From DASZIT01 sp036268775 (GTDB lineage Bacteria > Actinomycetota > Acidimicrobiia > Acidimicrobiales > RAAP-2), in contig DATATM010000014.1 in the NCBI GenBank assembly GCA_036268775.1, forward strand, positions 1 to 64,000: a stretch of DNA of 64,000 nt, given 5' to 3'. The position numbers were made by a program, and so were the translations under genes. Positions 25,143 to 33,664 of this stretch are shown one piece after another (the first letter of the stretch is position 1; each line of letters starts with the position of its first letter). The notes under the pieces were generated by a model. The model was not told where the DNA came from. It saw only the letters and a list, made by a program, of their open reading frames with translations, and made no database searches.

Positions 25143-26110
25143 GCATCGCCGCCCACCACCAGACGATCGCCGGCTACCGGGCCCTCCGCGACTCGGTGGG
25201 GGCCCACCGGATCCACCGCGACGTGCTGTCGGTGTCCGGTCCCGATGCGGTGAGCTACCTCCAGGGCCAGTGCAGCCAGGATCTGGACGGCCTGGCCATC
25301 GGCGCCACCACCGAGTCGCTGCTCCTCAGCCCCCAGGGAAAGTTGGACGCCTTCTTGCGGATCACCCGCACCGGGGACGATGCCTTCGTCCTCGACACCG
25401 ATCCCGGATTCGGCGAGGTGGTGCGGGCCCGGTTGCTGAGGTTCCGGCTCCGGGTGAAGGTGGAGATCGAACCCCTGAAGTGGCAGGGGATGGCAGTGCG
25501 GGGTCCCGACGCCGACCGAGCCGGGGTGGTGCCGGCCGGGACCGCCGCCGATCCGCCGGTGCTCCGACTCCCGGTCGACTGGCCCGGATTCGCCGGCTTC
25601 GACCTATTGGGTCCCGGCGACGGGGGAGCGGAGGCCGAGGCCTGGGTGGAGGAGTCGGTCCCGCGGGTCGATGAGGAGGCCTGGGAGGCGGTGCGGATCG
25701 AGGCCGGGCTCCCGGTCAACGGGCGGGAGCTCACCGAGGCCACCATCGCCGCCGAAGCCGGGCTGGTGGAGCGGACGGTGTCGTTCACCAAGGGCTGCTT
25801 CACCGGCCAGGAGCTGGTCGCCCGGCTCGACTCCCGCGGCTCCAAGGTGGCCCGGAAGCTGGCCGGCCTGGTTGTCGCCTCCGGGTCCGAGGTTCCGCCG
25901 GTGGGGGCGACGGTGTGGACCGCCGACGGCGAGCACGAAGTCGGCCAGCTCACCTCGGTGGCCTGGTCGCCGGGCTTCGACGCTCCGGTGGCGCTCGCCA
26001 CCCTCCATCGTCGGGTCAGCCCCCCCGAGACCGTCTCGGTACGGTGGGAAGCCGACGACGCCGCCCACCAGTTCGACGCCGACGCCAGGCCGTTGCCCCT
26101 GGTCAGCTGA
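25139..26110 (+). CDS. Folate-binding YgfZ/CAF17-family protein
   Basis: 323 residues related to the glycine-cleavage T-protein fold. The YgfZ signature KGCFTGQELVARLDSRG is near residue 220, and VSYLQGQCSQDLDGL near residue 36 opens the tetrahydrofolate-binding domain. Family members support Fe-S cluster enzyme assembly or repair. ATG 25139 overlaps the trpE stop (ATGA), which places this gene in the his/trp operon. Confidence 0.88.
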   Translation: MSIAAHHQTIAGYRALRDSVGAHRIHRDVLSVSGPDAVSYLQGQCSQDLDGLAIGATTESLLLSPQGKLDAFLRITRTGDDAFVLDTDPGFGEVVRARLLRFRLRVKVEIEPLKWQGMAVRGPDADRAGVVPAGTAADPPVLRLPVDWPGFAGFDLLGPGDGGAEAEAWVEESVPRVDEEAWEAVRIEAGLPVNGRELTEATIAAEAGLVERTVSFTKGCFTGQELVARLDSRGSKVARKLAGLVVASGSEVPPVGATVWTADGEHEVGQLTSVAWSPGFDAPVALATLHRRVSPPETVSVRWEADDAAHQFDADARPLPLVS

Positions 26111-26146
26111 GCATCAGGCTTGTCGCCGGCCCCTCCGACGCCCATA

Positions 26147-27004
26147 ATGACGGCAGTGGAGGCTGGGGCTGGAGCGGTGGAGGAGGAAGCGGAGGACGCC
26201 GGCGGGAGTGAGCCGGACGGGTTCGTCTTTCCCCACGATCCCCGGGACGGTTGGGAACCGGGAGCCCCGTCGCTGCGGGCGATGGGGCCGAGTGCCGTCT
26301 TCGGCGCCCTCATCCCCCTCGGCGTCTACTACCTGGTCCGCAGTCACGTGGGGGGCGATGCCCCCGCCCTGGCCATTGCCGGGATTCCCGCCGCCCTCTG
26401 GGTCACCATCGAATTCATCCGGCAGAAGCGGATCGACCCGATCGGCGCCATCGTGTTATTCGGCTTCATCGCCGGATTGCTGGCCTCCTACGCCCTCGGC
26501 GGGAGCGCCTTCGTCCTCAAGGTGCGGGATTCGGCCTTCACCTCCCTGTTCGGGCTGGCCTGTCTGCTTTCGCAACTTGGCGGGCGCCGGCCGATCATCT
26601 TCTACATCGGTCGGGCCCTGTCCGCCGGTGACGACCCCGTCCGCCGGAAGGCCTTCGACGGACTGTGGGAGATGGCCCCGGCCCGGGTCCTGTTCGGCAT
26701 GATCAACACTGCCTGGGGGGTCGGGCTCATCTGTGACGCCGCCGCCCGGGTCCTGTTGGCGGTGGTCCTTCCCACCGGCCCGTTCCTGGCCGTCTCCCCG
26801 GTGGTAGGGGGGGTGTTCATCGGCGGCCTGCTGGCCTTCACCATCTGGCTGGCCAAGTGGGGTCGGGGTCGAGCGGAGTCGGCCATGGATGCCGACTTCC
26901 CGGAGGGGGCGGGAACCCTACGGGGGATGCTGCACTATCGCCGGACCAACGCCGCGGCCGCGGCGATGGCGGCGGTCACCGTCCCCATCGAGAATCCCGA
27001 CTGA
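26147..27004 (+). CDS. VC0807-like multi-pass membrane protein
   Basis: 285 residues with an acidic N terminus (about 40 residues) and six or so hydrophobic segments from residue 47 on. The pattern GALIPLGVYYLVRSHVG, ALWVTIEFIRQKRIDPIGA and the Arg-rich turn GGRRPIIFYIGRAL resembles actinobacterial VC0807-type proteins of unknown function. ATG 26147 is preferred to TTG 26120, which lacks a binding site. It is followed by three small membrane proteins. Confidence 0.65.
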   Translation: MTAVEAGAGAVEEEAEDAGGSEPDGFVFPHDPRDGWEPGAPSLRAMGPSAVFGALIPLGVYYLVRSHVGGDAPALAIAGIPAALWVTIEFIRQKRIDPIGAIVLFGFIAGLLASYALGGSAFVLKVRDSAFTSLFGLACLLSQLGGRRPIIFYIGRALSAGDDPVRRKAFDGLWEMAPARVLFGMINTAWGVGLICDAAARVLLAVVLPTGPFLAVSPVVGGVFIGGLLAFTIWLAKWGRGRAESAMDADFPEGAGTLRGMLHYRRTNAAAAAMAAVTVPIENPD

Positions 27005-27115
27005 TCCGACCGCCAACCCGAATCCCGGAGGATGTCGCCGCCTTGCCTATAGTTGGCGGAGGCGAGGTCCCCAAGCCGGCGATGGATCGGGGGACGACGA
27101 CACCGGAGGAGGATC

Positions 27116-27481
27116 GTGACCCCAGGCCGTAAGGACGACGACAAGGGCACTGGGCGGGTCCAGGCACTCGGTGGTGAGACCCTGCAGTTGGTGGTCGACT
27201 ACGTCAAGCAGGAGACCCTCCAGCCGCTGAAGGGACTCGGGCGGTTCATCGTCTTTGGAGTGGCCGGGTCGGTGGCGCTCGGCATCGGGCTGGTGATTGC
27301 CGCCATCGGGTTGCTCCGGGTGCTGCAGGCGGAGACCGGCAGCACCTTCACCGGCAACTGGTCCTGGGCCCCCTACCTGATCTGCATGGTGGCGGTGGTG
27401 GCGGTGGCCGCCCTGGCGGTGACGGCGGTGAGCCGGGGCCAGGGACGGCGACAAGTCGAACAAGACAAGGAGACAGCATGA
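27116..27481 (+). CDS. Small membrane protein of the actinobacterial holin-X/phage-holin-like type
   Basis: 121 residues: a charged N terminus, an amphipathic helix (about 18-45, LQLVVDYVKQETLQPLKGLG), then two hydrophobic segments (about 48-72 and 88-108). This layout fits PF07332-type proteins, common in actinobacteria and not phage-borne. GTG 27116 follows GGAGGA at good spacing. Its stop overlaps the next start (ATGA). A possible -10 TATAGT is at 27047-27052. Confidence 0.6.
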   Translation: MTPGRKDDDKGTGRVQALGGETLQLVVDYVKQETLQPLKGLGRFIVFGVAGSVALGIGLVIAAIGLLRVLQAETGSTFTGNWSWAPYLICMVAVVAVAALAVTAVSRGQGRRQVEQDKETA

Positions 27482-27690
27482 GCCCGGCATCGGGAACCAT
27501 CACCCGTGACGACATCGAGGCCCGCTTCCGCGAGCTCAACGGCGAGGTCGTCACCGAGGTGGAGTCGGCCCGTTCCAAGCTGCTGGTGGCGGGGGCGGCG
27601 GCGGCCGTACTGGTGATCACCATCGCGTTCTTGGCCGGCCGTCGACGCGGGCGGAGCCGCTCGACGGTGGTCGAGGTTCGGCGGATCTGA
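27478..27690 (+). CDS. Small single-pass membrane protein
   Basis: 70 residues: a soluble helical N terminus (ITRDDIEARFRELNGEVV), one membrane segment (about 35-53, LLVAGAAAAVLVITIAFLAG), then an Arg-rich cytosolic tail. No family recognised. Overlaps the upstream gene as ATGA and precedes another small basic protein by 3 bases. Confidence 0.6.
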   Translation: MSPASGTITRDDIEARFRELNGEVVTEVESARSKLLVAGAAAAVLVITIAFLAGRRRGRSRSTVVEVRRI

Positions 27691-27693
27691 GCA

Positions 27694-27909
27694 GTGGAGC
27701 GCCTCCTCCGCTACCTCCTGAAGAACGGGTTCCGCCGCGGCTTCCGGGGCGAGCACCCCATCTGGTTCGTGATCGGGGCCTCGGCCTGGCTGCTCATCCG
27801 GGCCCGGCGGCACGACGACGACGTCGTCTACCGGACGGTCCTCCGCCCCGGCGAGCGGCTGGTGGTGGCGACCCGGGATCCGGGTCCGGCCGACCCGTCC
27901 GGCGATTGA
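27694..27909 (+). CDS. Small basic membrane-associated protein
   Basis: 71 residues: basic amphipathic start (LLRYLLKNGFRRGFRGEHP), a short hydrophobic segment (IWFVIGASAWLLI), then a polar tail with VLRPGERLVVATRDP. GTG 27694 is 3 bases after the preceding stop, and its stop overlaps the trmI start. No function is evident. Confidence 0.6.
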   Translation: MERLLRYLLKNGFRRGFRGEHPIWFVIGASAWLLIRARRHDDDVVYRTVLRPGERLVVATRDPGPADPSGD

Positions 27910-28796
27910 CAGCGGTGGGAGACGAAGTCGATCGCGCCATCCTTCGTGACGGTGAACGGGTCCTGTTGGTCGATGCCAAGGAGCGCCAGTACCTCATCAC
28001 CCTGCGGGCCGGTTCCAACTTCCACACCCACATGGGCATCGTCGGCCATGACGACCTGATCGGCAGCCCGGAGGGGTCCACCGTCCTCGGCACCACCGGC
28101 CGGCGGTTTCTGGTGGTCCGCCCCACCCTCACCGACGTGGTGCTGAAGATGCCCCGGGGGGCACAGGTCATCTACCCGAAGGACCTGGCCGCCATCATGG
28201 TGCTGGCCGACATCGCCCCCGGCGTCACCGTGTTGGAAGCCGGGGTGGGATCGGGGGCGCTGTCGATGGCCCTGCTGCGGGCCGGCGCCGAGGTGGTCGG
28301 CTACGAACTGCGGGAGGACTTCGCCGAACGGGCCAAAGCCAATGTGGAGGCATTGGTGGGGGACTACCCCCGCTATCAGGTCGAGCTGCGCGACGTCTAC
28401 GAGGGCATCGAGGAGCGGGGGCTCGATCGGATCGTGCTCGATCTTCCGGAGCCCTGGCGGGTGCTGCCCCATGCGGAGCTGTCCATGCGTCCGGGAGGGA
28501 TCCTCTGCGCCTATCTGCCCACCATCAACCAGACATCGGAACTCCGCACCGCCCTGGCCCGTTCCGCCTTCGGGATGGCCTCCACCGTCGAGGTCCTCTA
28601 CCGGACCTGGCATGTGGAGTCCCGCTCGGTCCGCCCCGACCACCGCATGGTGGGGCACACCGGCTTCCTCACCACCGCCCGCCTGCTGGTGCCGGAGACC
28701 GGAGCGACGCCGTACAACGGCAAGAAGTACGGCGGGGCCGAGGATCAGGATCCGGACACCGGGGACGATGCGGGGATGGTCCCCGACCCGATCTGA
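27906..28796 (+). CDS. trmI: tRNA (adenine-58-N1)-methyltransferase
   Basis: 296 residues; SAM-dependent m1A58 methyltransferase of the tRNA T-loop. The N-terminal beta domain (about 10-75) precedes a Rossmann domain with VLEAGVGSGALSMALLRAG, a second motif VVGYELREDFAERA, and DRIVLDLPEPW. TTG 27906 overlaps the upstream stop (TTGA); GTG 27915 is an equally plausible start. Its position just before the proteasome locus is conserved in many actinobacteria. Confidence 0.9.
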   Translation: MTAVGDEVDRAILRDGERVLLVDAKERQYLITLRAGSNFHTHMGIVGHDDLIGSPEGSTVLGTTGRRFLVVRPTLTDVVLKMPRGAQVIYPKDLAAIMVLADIAPGVTVLEAGVGSGALSMALLRAGAEVVGYELREDFAERAKANVEALVGDYPRYQVELRDVYEGIEERGLDRIVLDLPEPWRVLPHAELSMRPGGILCAYLPTINQTSELRTALARSAFGMASTVEVLYRTWHVESRSVRPDHRMVGHTGFLTTARLLVPETGATPYNGKKYGGAEDQDPDTGDDAGMVPDPI

Positions 28797-28836
28797 CCGG
28801 CGGGGAGAGGGCGAAGCCGTCAGCGGGTGGGAAGGC

Positions 28837-29073
28837 TCAGCTCTGCTCGATGAAGATGCACTCGCCGGGGCATTCCTCCGAAGCCTCGACCACCGCGTCC
28901 TCGAGGTCGCTCGGGACGCTGGCCATCCCGGCGGAACCCCCCGGCTCGTTCTTCACGTCGGCGCCTTCCTTGACGTAGGCCAGGCCGTCGTCGAGCAGAG
29001 TGAAGACGGCAGGCGCGATCTCCTCGCAGAGACCATCGCCGGTGCAGAGATCCTGGTCGATCCAGACCTTCAT
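28837..29073 (-). CDS. Small ferredoxin, probably [3Fe-4S]
   Basis: 78 residues with Cys at the spacing C-x5-C near the N terminus (DLCTGDGLCEEI) and CPGEC near the C terminus. The second Cys of a 4Fe-4S motif is replaced, so a [3Fe-4S] cluster is likely. The family serves as electron donor to cytochrome P450s and other oxidases; the partner is not obvious here. The frame is open far upstream, but ATG 29073 precedes the conserved core and follows AGGAGAG. It lies between trmI and arc, on the opposite strand. Confidence 0.85.
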   Translation of the reverse strand: MKVWIDQDLCTGDGLCEEIAPAVFTLLDDGLAYVKEGADVKNEPGGSAGMASVPSDLEDAVVEASEECPGECIFIEQS

Positions 29074-29269
29074 CAGTGACAACTCTCCTAGGTACGTTTC
29101 GGTCCACGCGGACGTGGACGGCCGACAACGGCAGTTCCTGCGGGTAGACAGCGCCAAAGCCCGCTGCCGACCCCCTAAGGGCCTCCAACCCGTACGCCAT
29201 GCTATCCCGAACCGCGCCAGGCCCAAGTTGACGCCTGGCCAGGTACCCGTCCGGGCGTCAGGGTGGCGC

Positions 29270-29297
29270 TTGATCCAAGCAGGTGCCGGTGTATGGT
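29270..29297 (+). promoter_or_regulatory. Candidate promoter of arc
   Basis: TTGATC (29270-29275) and TATGGT (29292-29297) with a 16-base spacer. Transcription would start near 29304, leaving a short leader with GAGGAG at 29304-29309. Confidence 0.5.
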
Positions 29298-29317
29298 CGC
29301 CATTGAGGAGCCCAGCC

Positions 29318-29341
29318 ATGAGAGGTGATTCCGACGACTGA
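29318..29341 (+). other. Seven-codon ORF overlapping the arc start
   Basis: ATG 29318 starts a 7-codon frame (MRGDSDD, stop at 29339-29341), offset by one base from the arc frame. GAGGAG lies 8 bases upstream, the best ribosome-binding site in the region. It could be a regulatory upstream ORF or, if there is a one-base error here, the true N terminus of ARC. Confidence 0.4.
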
Positions 29342-31112
29342 TCCTGACAACGCAGAGGACCGGCGGCAGCCGGGCGATGGGATGGAGAGCGACGATCTCG
29401 CCACCTTGCGCATCCGCGCCCAGGAGGCGGAAGAAGAGGTCACCCTGCTCCGGCGCCGGCTCCAGGAGAGCCCGCTGCGGGTCCAGACCCTGGAGGAGCG
29501 ACTGCTGGAGACCAAGGGCCAGCTGGCCCAGGCGGTGTCCCAGAACGAGAAACTGACCTTCACCCTCCAGACGGCCAAGGAGCACATCACCAACCTCCGC
29601 GAAGAGGTGGAGAAGCTCACCCAGCCGCCGGCCGCCTACGGCACCTTCCTCGGCACCAACGATGACGGGTCGGTCGACGTCTTCTCCGGCGGCCGCAAGA
29701 TGCGGGTGTCGCTCCACCCCGAGATCGCCCTCGGCGAGCTCCAACGCGGGGACGAAGTGGTCCTCAACGAATCCCTCAACGTCATCCTGGCCCGGGAGGG
29801 CGAAGGTTCCGGCGAAGTGGTGGTGTTGAAAGAGGTGCTCGACGGGGGCACCCGGGCCCTGGTCTACTGCCGCGCCGACGAGGAGCGGGTAGTGGAGCTG
29901 GCCGACGCCCTCATCGGGGTGAAGCTCCGTTCCGGCGACACCGTACTGATGGAATCGCGCACCGGCCTGCTGGTGGAGAAGCTGGCCCGGCCGGAGGTGG
30001 AAGAGCTGGTCCTCGAGGAAGTGCCGGATGTCACCTACGCCGACGTCGGCGGCCTCGACGCCCAGATCGAGGCGATCACCGATGCGGTCGAGCTTCCCTA
30101 CCTCCACCGCGAATTGTTCGCCGAGCACAAGCTGCCCGCCCCCAAGGGGATCCTGCTCTACGGCCCGCCGGGTTGCGGGAAGACCCTGATCGCCAAGGCG
30201 GTGGCCAACTCGCTGGCCAAGAAAGTCGCCCAGGTGACCGGCAACACCAACACCCGCAGCTACTTCTTGAACATCAAGGGCCCCGAGCTCCTCAACAAGT
30301 ACGTGGGTGAGACCGAGCGGCAGATCCGGCTGGTCTTCCAGCGGGCCCGGGAGAAGTCGGAAGAGGGGGTCCCGGTCATCGTCTTCTTCGACGAGATGGA
30401 CTCGCTGTTCCGGACCCGGGGCACCGGCATCAGCTCAGACATGGAGTCGACCATCGTGCCCCAGCTGCTGGCGGAGATCGACGGGGTGGAGACCCTCCGC
30501 GACGTCATCGTCATCGGGGCGTCGAACCGGGAGGACCTGATCGACCCGGCCATCCTCCGTCCCGGCCGGTTGGACGTGAAGATCCGCATCGAGCGCCCCA
30601 ACGAGGTGGCCGCCACCCAGATCTTCTCCCGCTACCTGACTCCGGACCTCCCCCTCGATGCCGACGAGGTCAAGACCCGGGGCGGCGGGGATCCGGCCAA
30701 GGCCACCCAGGCCATGATCGAGGCCACCGTCACCGAGATGTACCGGGAGGACGAGGAGAACCGGTTCCTGGAGGTGACCTACCAGAACGGTGACAAGGAG
30801 ATCCTCTACTACCGCGACTTCTCCTCCGGCGCCATGATTGAGAACATCGTCCGCCGGGCCAAGAAGCTGGCCATCAAGCGGGCCATCGCCGGGACCGGCC
30901 GGGGGATCCGCACCGATGACCTGCTGGAGTCGATCCGCCAGGAGTACAAGGAGAACGAGGATCTCCCCAACACCACCAACCCCGACGACTGGGCGAAGAT
31001 CTCCGGAAAGAAGGGCGAGCGGATCGTCTACATCCGCACGCTCATCAGCGAAGACCTGGGCACCAAGGGCGGCCGGTCCATCGAACGGGTGGGCACCGGT
31101 CAGTATCTTTGA
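29325..31112 (+). CDS. arc: Proteasome-forming AAA ATPase (ARC/Mpa)
   Basis: A 595-residue hexameric unfoldase that binds pupylated proteins and feeds them to the 20S proteasome. It has an N-terminal coiled coil for Pup binding (about 27-98), tandem OB domains (about 100-225) and an AAA domain with Walker A GPPGCGKT near 280, Walker B VIVFFDEMDS near 350 and GASNRED. The C terminus ends GQYL, the docking tail that opens the proteasome gate. GTG 29325 is the first start in frame, but GAGGAG fits ATG 29318 in another frame; ATG 29382 is a further alternative. Only N-terminal residues are in doubt. Confidence 0.95.
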   Translation: MIPTTDPDNAEDRRQPGDGMESDDLATLRIRAQEAEEEVTLLRRRLQESPLRVQTLEERLLETKGQLAQAVSQNEKLTFTLQTAKEHITNLREEVEKLTQPPAAYGTFLGTNDDGSVDVFSGGRKMRVSLHPEIALGELQRGDEVVLNESLNVILAREGEGSGEVVVLKEVLDGGTRALVYCRADEERVVELADALIGVKLRSGDTVLMESRTGLLVEKLARPEVEELVLEEVPDVTYADVGGLDAQIEAITDAVELPYLHRELFAEHKLPAPKGILLYGPPGCGKTLIAKAVANSLAKKVAQVTGNTNTRSYFLNIKGPELLNKYVGETERQIRLVFQRAREKSEEGVPVIVFFDEMDSLFRTRGTGISSDMESTIVPQLLAEIDGVETLRDVIVIGASNREDLIDPAILRPGRLDVKIRIERPNEVAATQIFSRYLTPDLPLDADEVKTRGGGDPAKATQAMIEATVTEMYREDEENRFLEVTYQNGDKEILYYRDFSSGAMIENIVRRAKKLAIKRAIAGTGRGIRTDDLLESIRQEYKENEDLPNTTNPDDWAKISGKKGERIVYIRTLISEDLGTKGGRSIERVGTGQYL

Positions 31113-31125
31113 GCTGAAGCGAGGG

Positions 31126-31131
31126 TAGGGT
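31126..31131 (+). promoter_or_regulatory. -10 box TAGGGT, leaderless promoter of dop
   Basis: Six bases before GTG 31138, 13 bases after the arc stop. Would allow dop-pup-prcB-prcA to be transcribed apart from arc. Confidence 0.5.
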
Positions 31132-31137
31132 CAGCGC

Positions 31138-32631
31138 GTGGCCATCCCCAAGGTCTGCGGTATCGAAACCGAGTATGGCATTCACGTCGAAAACGGCGAT
31201 CCCAACCCGATCGCGGCTTCGTCGGTGCTCATCAACGCCTATGCCCAGGACATCGCCCGCCAGCAGACCGGGTGGGACTTCGAGGACGAATCGCCCGGCA
31301 ATGACGCCCGCGGCTTCGCCCGGGAGGGCTCGATGCCGCCGGAGGTGGAGACCCACCTGCTGAACACCGTGCTCACCAACGGGGCCCGTTTCTACGTCGA
31401 CCACGCCCACCCGGAGTTCTCCACCCCCGAATGCGCCGACGCCCTGGAGTGTGTGCGCTACGACCGGGCCGGCGAGCAGATCCTCATCCGGTCGATGGTG
31501 GCGGCCAACGCCTCGGTGCCGGACGGCCGAAGGTTCGTGGTCTACAAGAACAACTCCGACCGGAAGAGCAACTCCTACGGGACCCACGAGAACTACTTGA
31601 TGGACCGGGCGGCGCCGTTCGACCGGATCATCTTCGGGATCACCCCCCACTTCGTCACCCGGGCCATCTACACCGGCGCCGGCAAGGTGGGCTCGGAGAC
31701 CTCGACCCACGACGACCGGAAGGCCGACTTCCAGCTCACCCAGCGGGCGGAGTTCTTCGAGGAGCGGGTGGGGCTGGAGACGACCCTCAAGCGACCCATC
31801 ATCAACACCCGGGACGAGCCCCACGCCGACCCCCACCGCTACCGCCGCCTCCACGTCATCGTGGGGGACGCCAATCTGGCCGAAGTCGCCACCCTCCTGA
31901 AGGTGGGCACCACCTCGCTGGTGTTGGCCATGATCGAGGACAACGTGAGCGGCACCCGCAACCTCGATCTGGCCGACCCGGTCGCGGCCATGCACCAGGT
32001 GTCGTTCGACCGGACGCTGGCCCGGCCCCTGGAGATGTCTGACGGCTCGACCGCCACCGCCCTGGAGATCCAGTGGGAGCTGTTCTCGTTGGCCCGCAAG
32101 TACGCCGACGACAGCGGGTTGGAGTGCATGGGGAACCTGGCAGTGGGGGAGGAGGTGCTCCGGCGTTGGGAGATGGTCCTCCACGGGCTGGAGACCGATC
32201 CGATGTCCCTCTCCCGGCAGCTCGACTGGGTGGCCAAGCTCCGGCTGCTGGAGGGGTACCGGGCGCGCCACGGGTGCGGATGGGACGACCCCCGGCTGGC
32301 GGCCATGGATCTGCAGTATCACGACCTTCGTCCCGAACGATCCCTCTTCCAGCGGCTGGACACCGAGAAGTTGATCAGCGAGGAGGATGTCGTCAGCGCC
32401 ATCACCGAGCCGCCCCGGAACACCCGGGCCTGGTTCCGGGGGCAGTGCCTGACCAAATGGCCGGCGGAAGTGGTCACCGCCAACTGGGATTCGTTGGTCT
32501 TCGACCTCGGCACCGATCCGCTGCGGCGCGTCCCTATGATGGACCCCCTACGAGGCACGGCCGACCATGTCGATGAGATTTTGCAGCAGAGCGCAACTCC
32601 GTCGGAGTTGCTGGATCGGCTGAGCAGCTAG
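31138..32631 (+). CDS. dop: Deamidase/depupylase of Pup
   Basis: 497 residues, a glutamine-synthetase-like ATP-dependent enzyme that removes Pup from substrates and deamidates Pup-Gln. The N terminus GIETEYGIHVENGDPN forms the nucleotide site, YVDHAHPEFSTPEC carries the catalytic Asp, and RPIINTRDEPHAD is shared with PafA. An insertion near residues 45-68 (WDFEDESPG) corresponds to the Dop loop, which distinguishes it from the PafA ligase. Length is typical. Pup already ends in Glu here (see pup), so depupylation should be the main task. Confidence 0.95.
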   Translation: MAIPKVCGIETEYGIHVENGDPNPIAASSVLINAYAQDIARQQTGWDFEDESPGNDARGFAREGSMPPEVETHLLNTVLTNGARFYVDHAHPEFSTPECADALECVRYDRAGEQILIRSMVAANASVPDGRRFVVYKNNSDRKSNSYGTHENYLMDRAAPFDRIIFGITPHFVTRAIYTGAGKVGSETSTHDDRKADFQLTQRAEFFEERVGLETTLKRPIINTRDEPHADPHRYRRLHVIVGDANLAEVATLLKVGTTSLVLAMIEDNVSGTRNLDLADPVAAMHQVSFDRTLARPLEMSDGSTATALEIQWELFSLARKYADDSGLECMGNLAVGEEVLRRWEMVLHGLETDPMSLSRQLDWVAKLRLLEGYRARHGCGWDDPRLAAMDLQYHDLRPERSLFQRLDTEKLISEEDVVSAITEPPRNTRAWFRGQCLTKWPAEVVTANWDSLVFDLGTDPLRRVPMMDPLRGTADHVDEILQQSATPSELLDRLSS

Positions 32632-32642
32632 GAGAGTGGCAG

Positions 32643-32840
32643 ATGGCTGAACGAGAGATGAAGAAGAAGACCAGTGGCACGGACCACGCCAAGGAGGCGC
32701 TGGAAGAGGTCCCGGCCACATCGGACAAAGGCGAGAAGCTGAAGGCGGAGTTGGACGACCTCCTCGACGAGATCGACGAGGTGCTGGAGGACAACGCCGA
32801 GGAGTTCGTGCGCAACTACGTGCAGAAGGGCGGGGAGTAG
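32643..32840 (+). CDS. pup: Prokaryotic ubiquitin-like protein Pup
   Basis: 65 residues, mostly disordered, with the helix KLKAELDDLLDEIDEVLEDN that binds the ARC coiled coil, and the conserved tail EEFVRNYVQKGGE. The C-terminal residue is Glu, not Gln, so PafA can attach Pup without prior deamidation. It is 11 bases after dop and 5 bases before prcB, within the proteasome operon. Confidence 0.97.
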   Translation: MAEREMKKKTSGTDHAKEALEEVPATSDKGEKLKAELDDLLDEIDEVLEDNAEEFVRNYVQKGGE

Positions 32841-32845
32841 ACCCG

Positions 32846-33664
32846 GTGACCTTGCCGTTCTTTGCCCCATTGGATGATCCCGGGCCGGACTTCGCCCGCC
32901 TCATCCGCCGAATGCAGGTTCCGACGCCGGCGGCCGTCGATGGTGGGCGGGCGGGCTCGGGTCATGCCGGCAGCCCGGAGTTCCGCCACGGCACCACGGT
33001 GGTCGCCCTCCGGTTTGCCGACGGCATCGTGATGGCCGGTGACCGCCGGGCCACCGAAGGCCACGCCATCGCCCACCGGTCGATGGAGAAGGTGTTTCCG
33101 GCTGACCGCTATTCGGCGGTGGCCATCGCCGGCGCCGCCGGGCCGGCGGTGGAGATGGTGCGGCTGTTCCAGACCCAGCTCGAGCACTACGAGAAGGTGG
33201 AAGGGGTGGTGCTCAGCCTGGAGGGGAAGGCCAACCAGCTGAGCCAGATGGTGCGCGAGCACCTGCCCATGGCCATGCAGGGGCTGGCGGTGGTCCCGCT
33301 GTTCGCCGGCTACGACCTGGCCCGGGGCACCGGCCGCATCTTCACCTACGACGTCACCGGCGGTCACTACGAGGAGACCGAGCACAACGCCACCGGCTCC
33401 GGCGGTCGGGACGCCCGGACCACCATCAAGCTCGGGTACCGGGCGGGGATGGCCCGGGATGCGGCGGTGGAGCTGGCCATCCTGGCACTGTTCGAGGCGG
33501 CCGACGAGGACTCCGCCACCGGTGGCCCGGATCTGGTCCGGGGCATCTACCCGCTGGTGGCCACCGTCACCGCCGACGGCTTCGAGGCGGTGCCGGAGGA
33601 CGAGGTGGCGCAGCGGTTCGCCGACCTCATCGAGCGCCGCCGGTCGGAGGGTCGCGAATCATGA
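32846..33664 (+). CDS. prcB: Proteasome subunit beta
   Basis: 272 residues. A 49-residue propeptide precedes Thr50 in HGTTVVALRF, the N-terminal nucleophile after autoprocessing; the mature chain is about 223 residues. Conserved GDRRATEG and the Lys in SMEKVFPAD complete the active site. GTG 32846. The stop overlaps prcA as ATGA, as expected for a stoichiometric alpha7-beta7 particle. Confidence 0.96.
   Translation: MTLPFFAPLDDPGPDFARLIRRMQVPTPAAVDGGRAGSGHAGSPEFRHGTTVVALRFADGIVMAGDRRATEGHAIAHRSMEKVFPADRYSAVAIAGAAGPAVEMVRLFQTQLEHYEKVEGVVLSLEGKANQLSQMVREHLPMAMQGLAVVPLFAGYDLARGTGRIFTYDVTGGHYEETEHNATGSGGRDARTTIKLGYRAGMARDAAVELAILALFEAADEDSATGGPDLVRGIYPLVATVTADGFEAVPEDEVAQRFADLIERRRSEGRES

Noticed and set aside
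31138..32840. Idea that dop is dispensable because Pup ends in Glu
   Set aside because: Dop also removes Pup from substrates, and the gene is intact with its catalytic residues.
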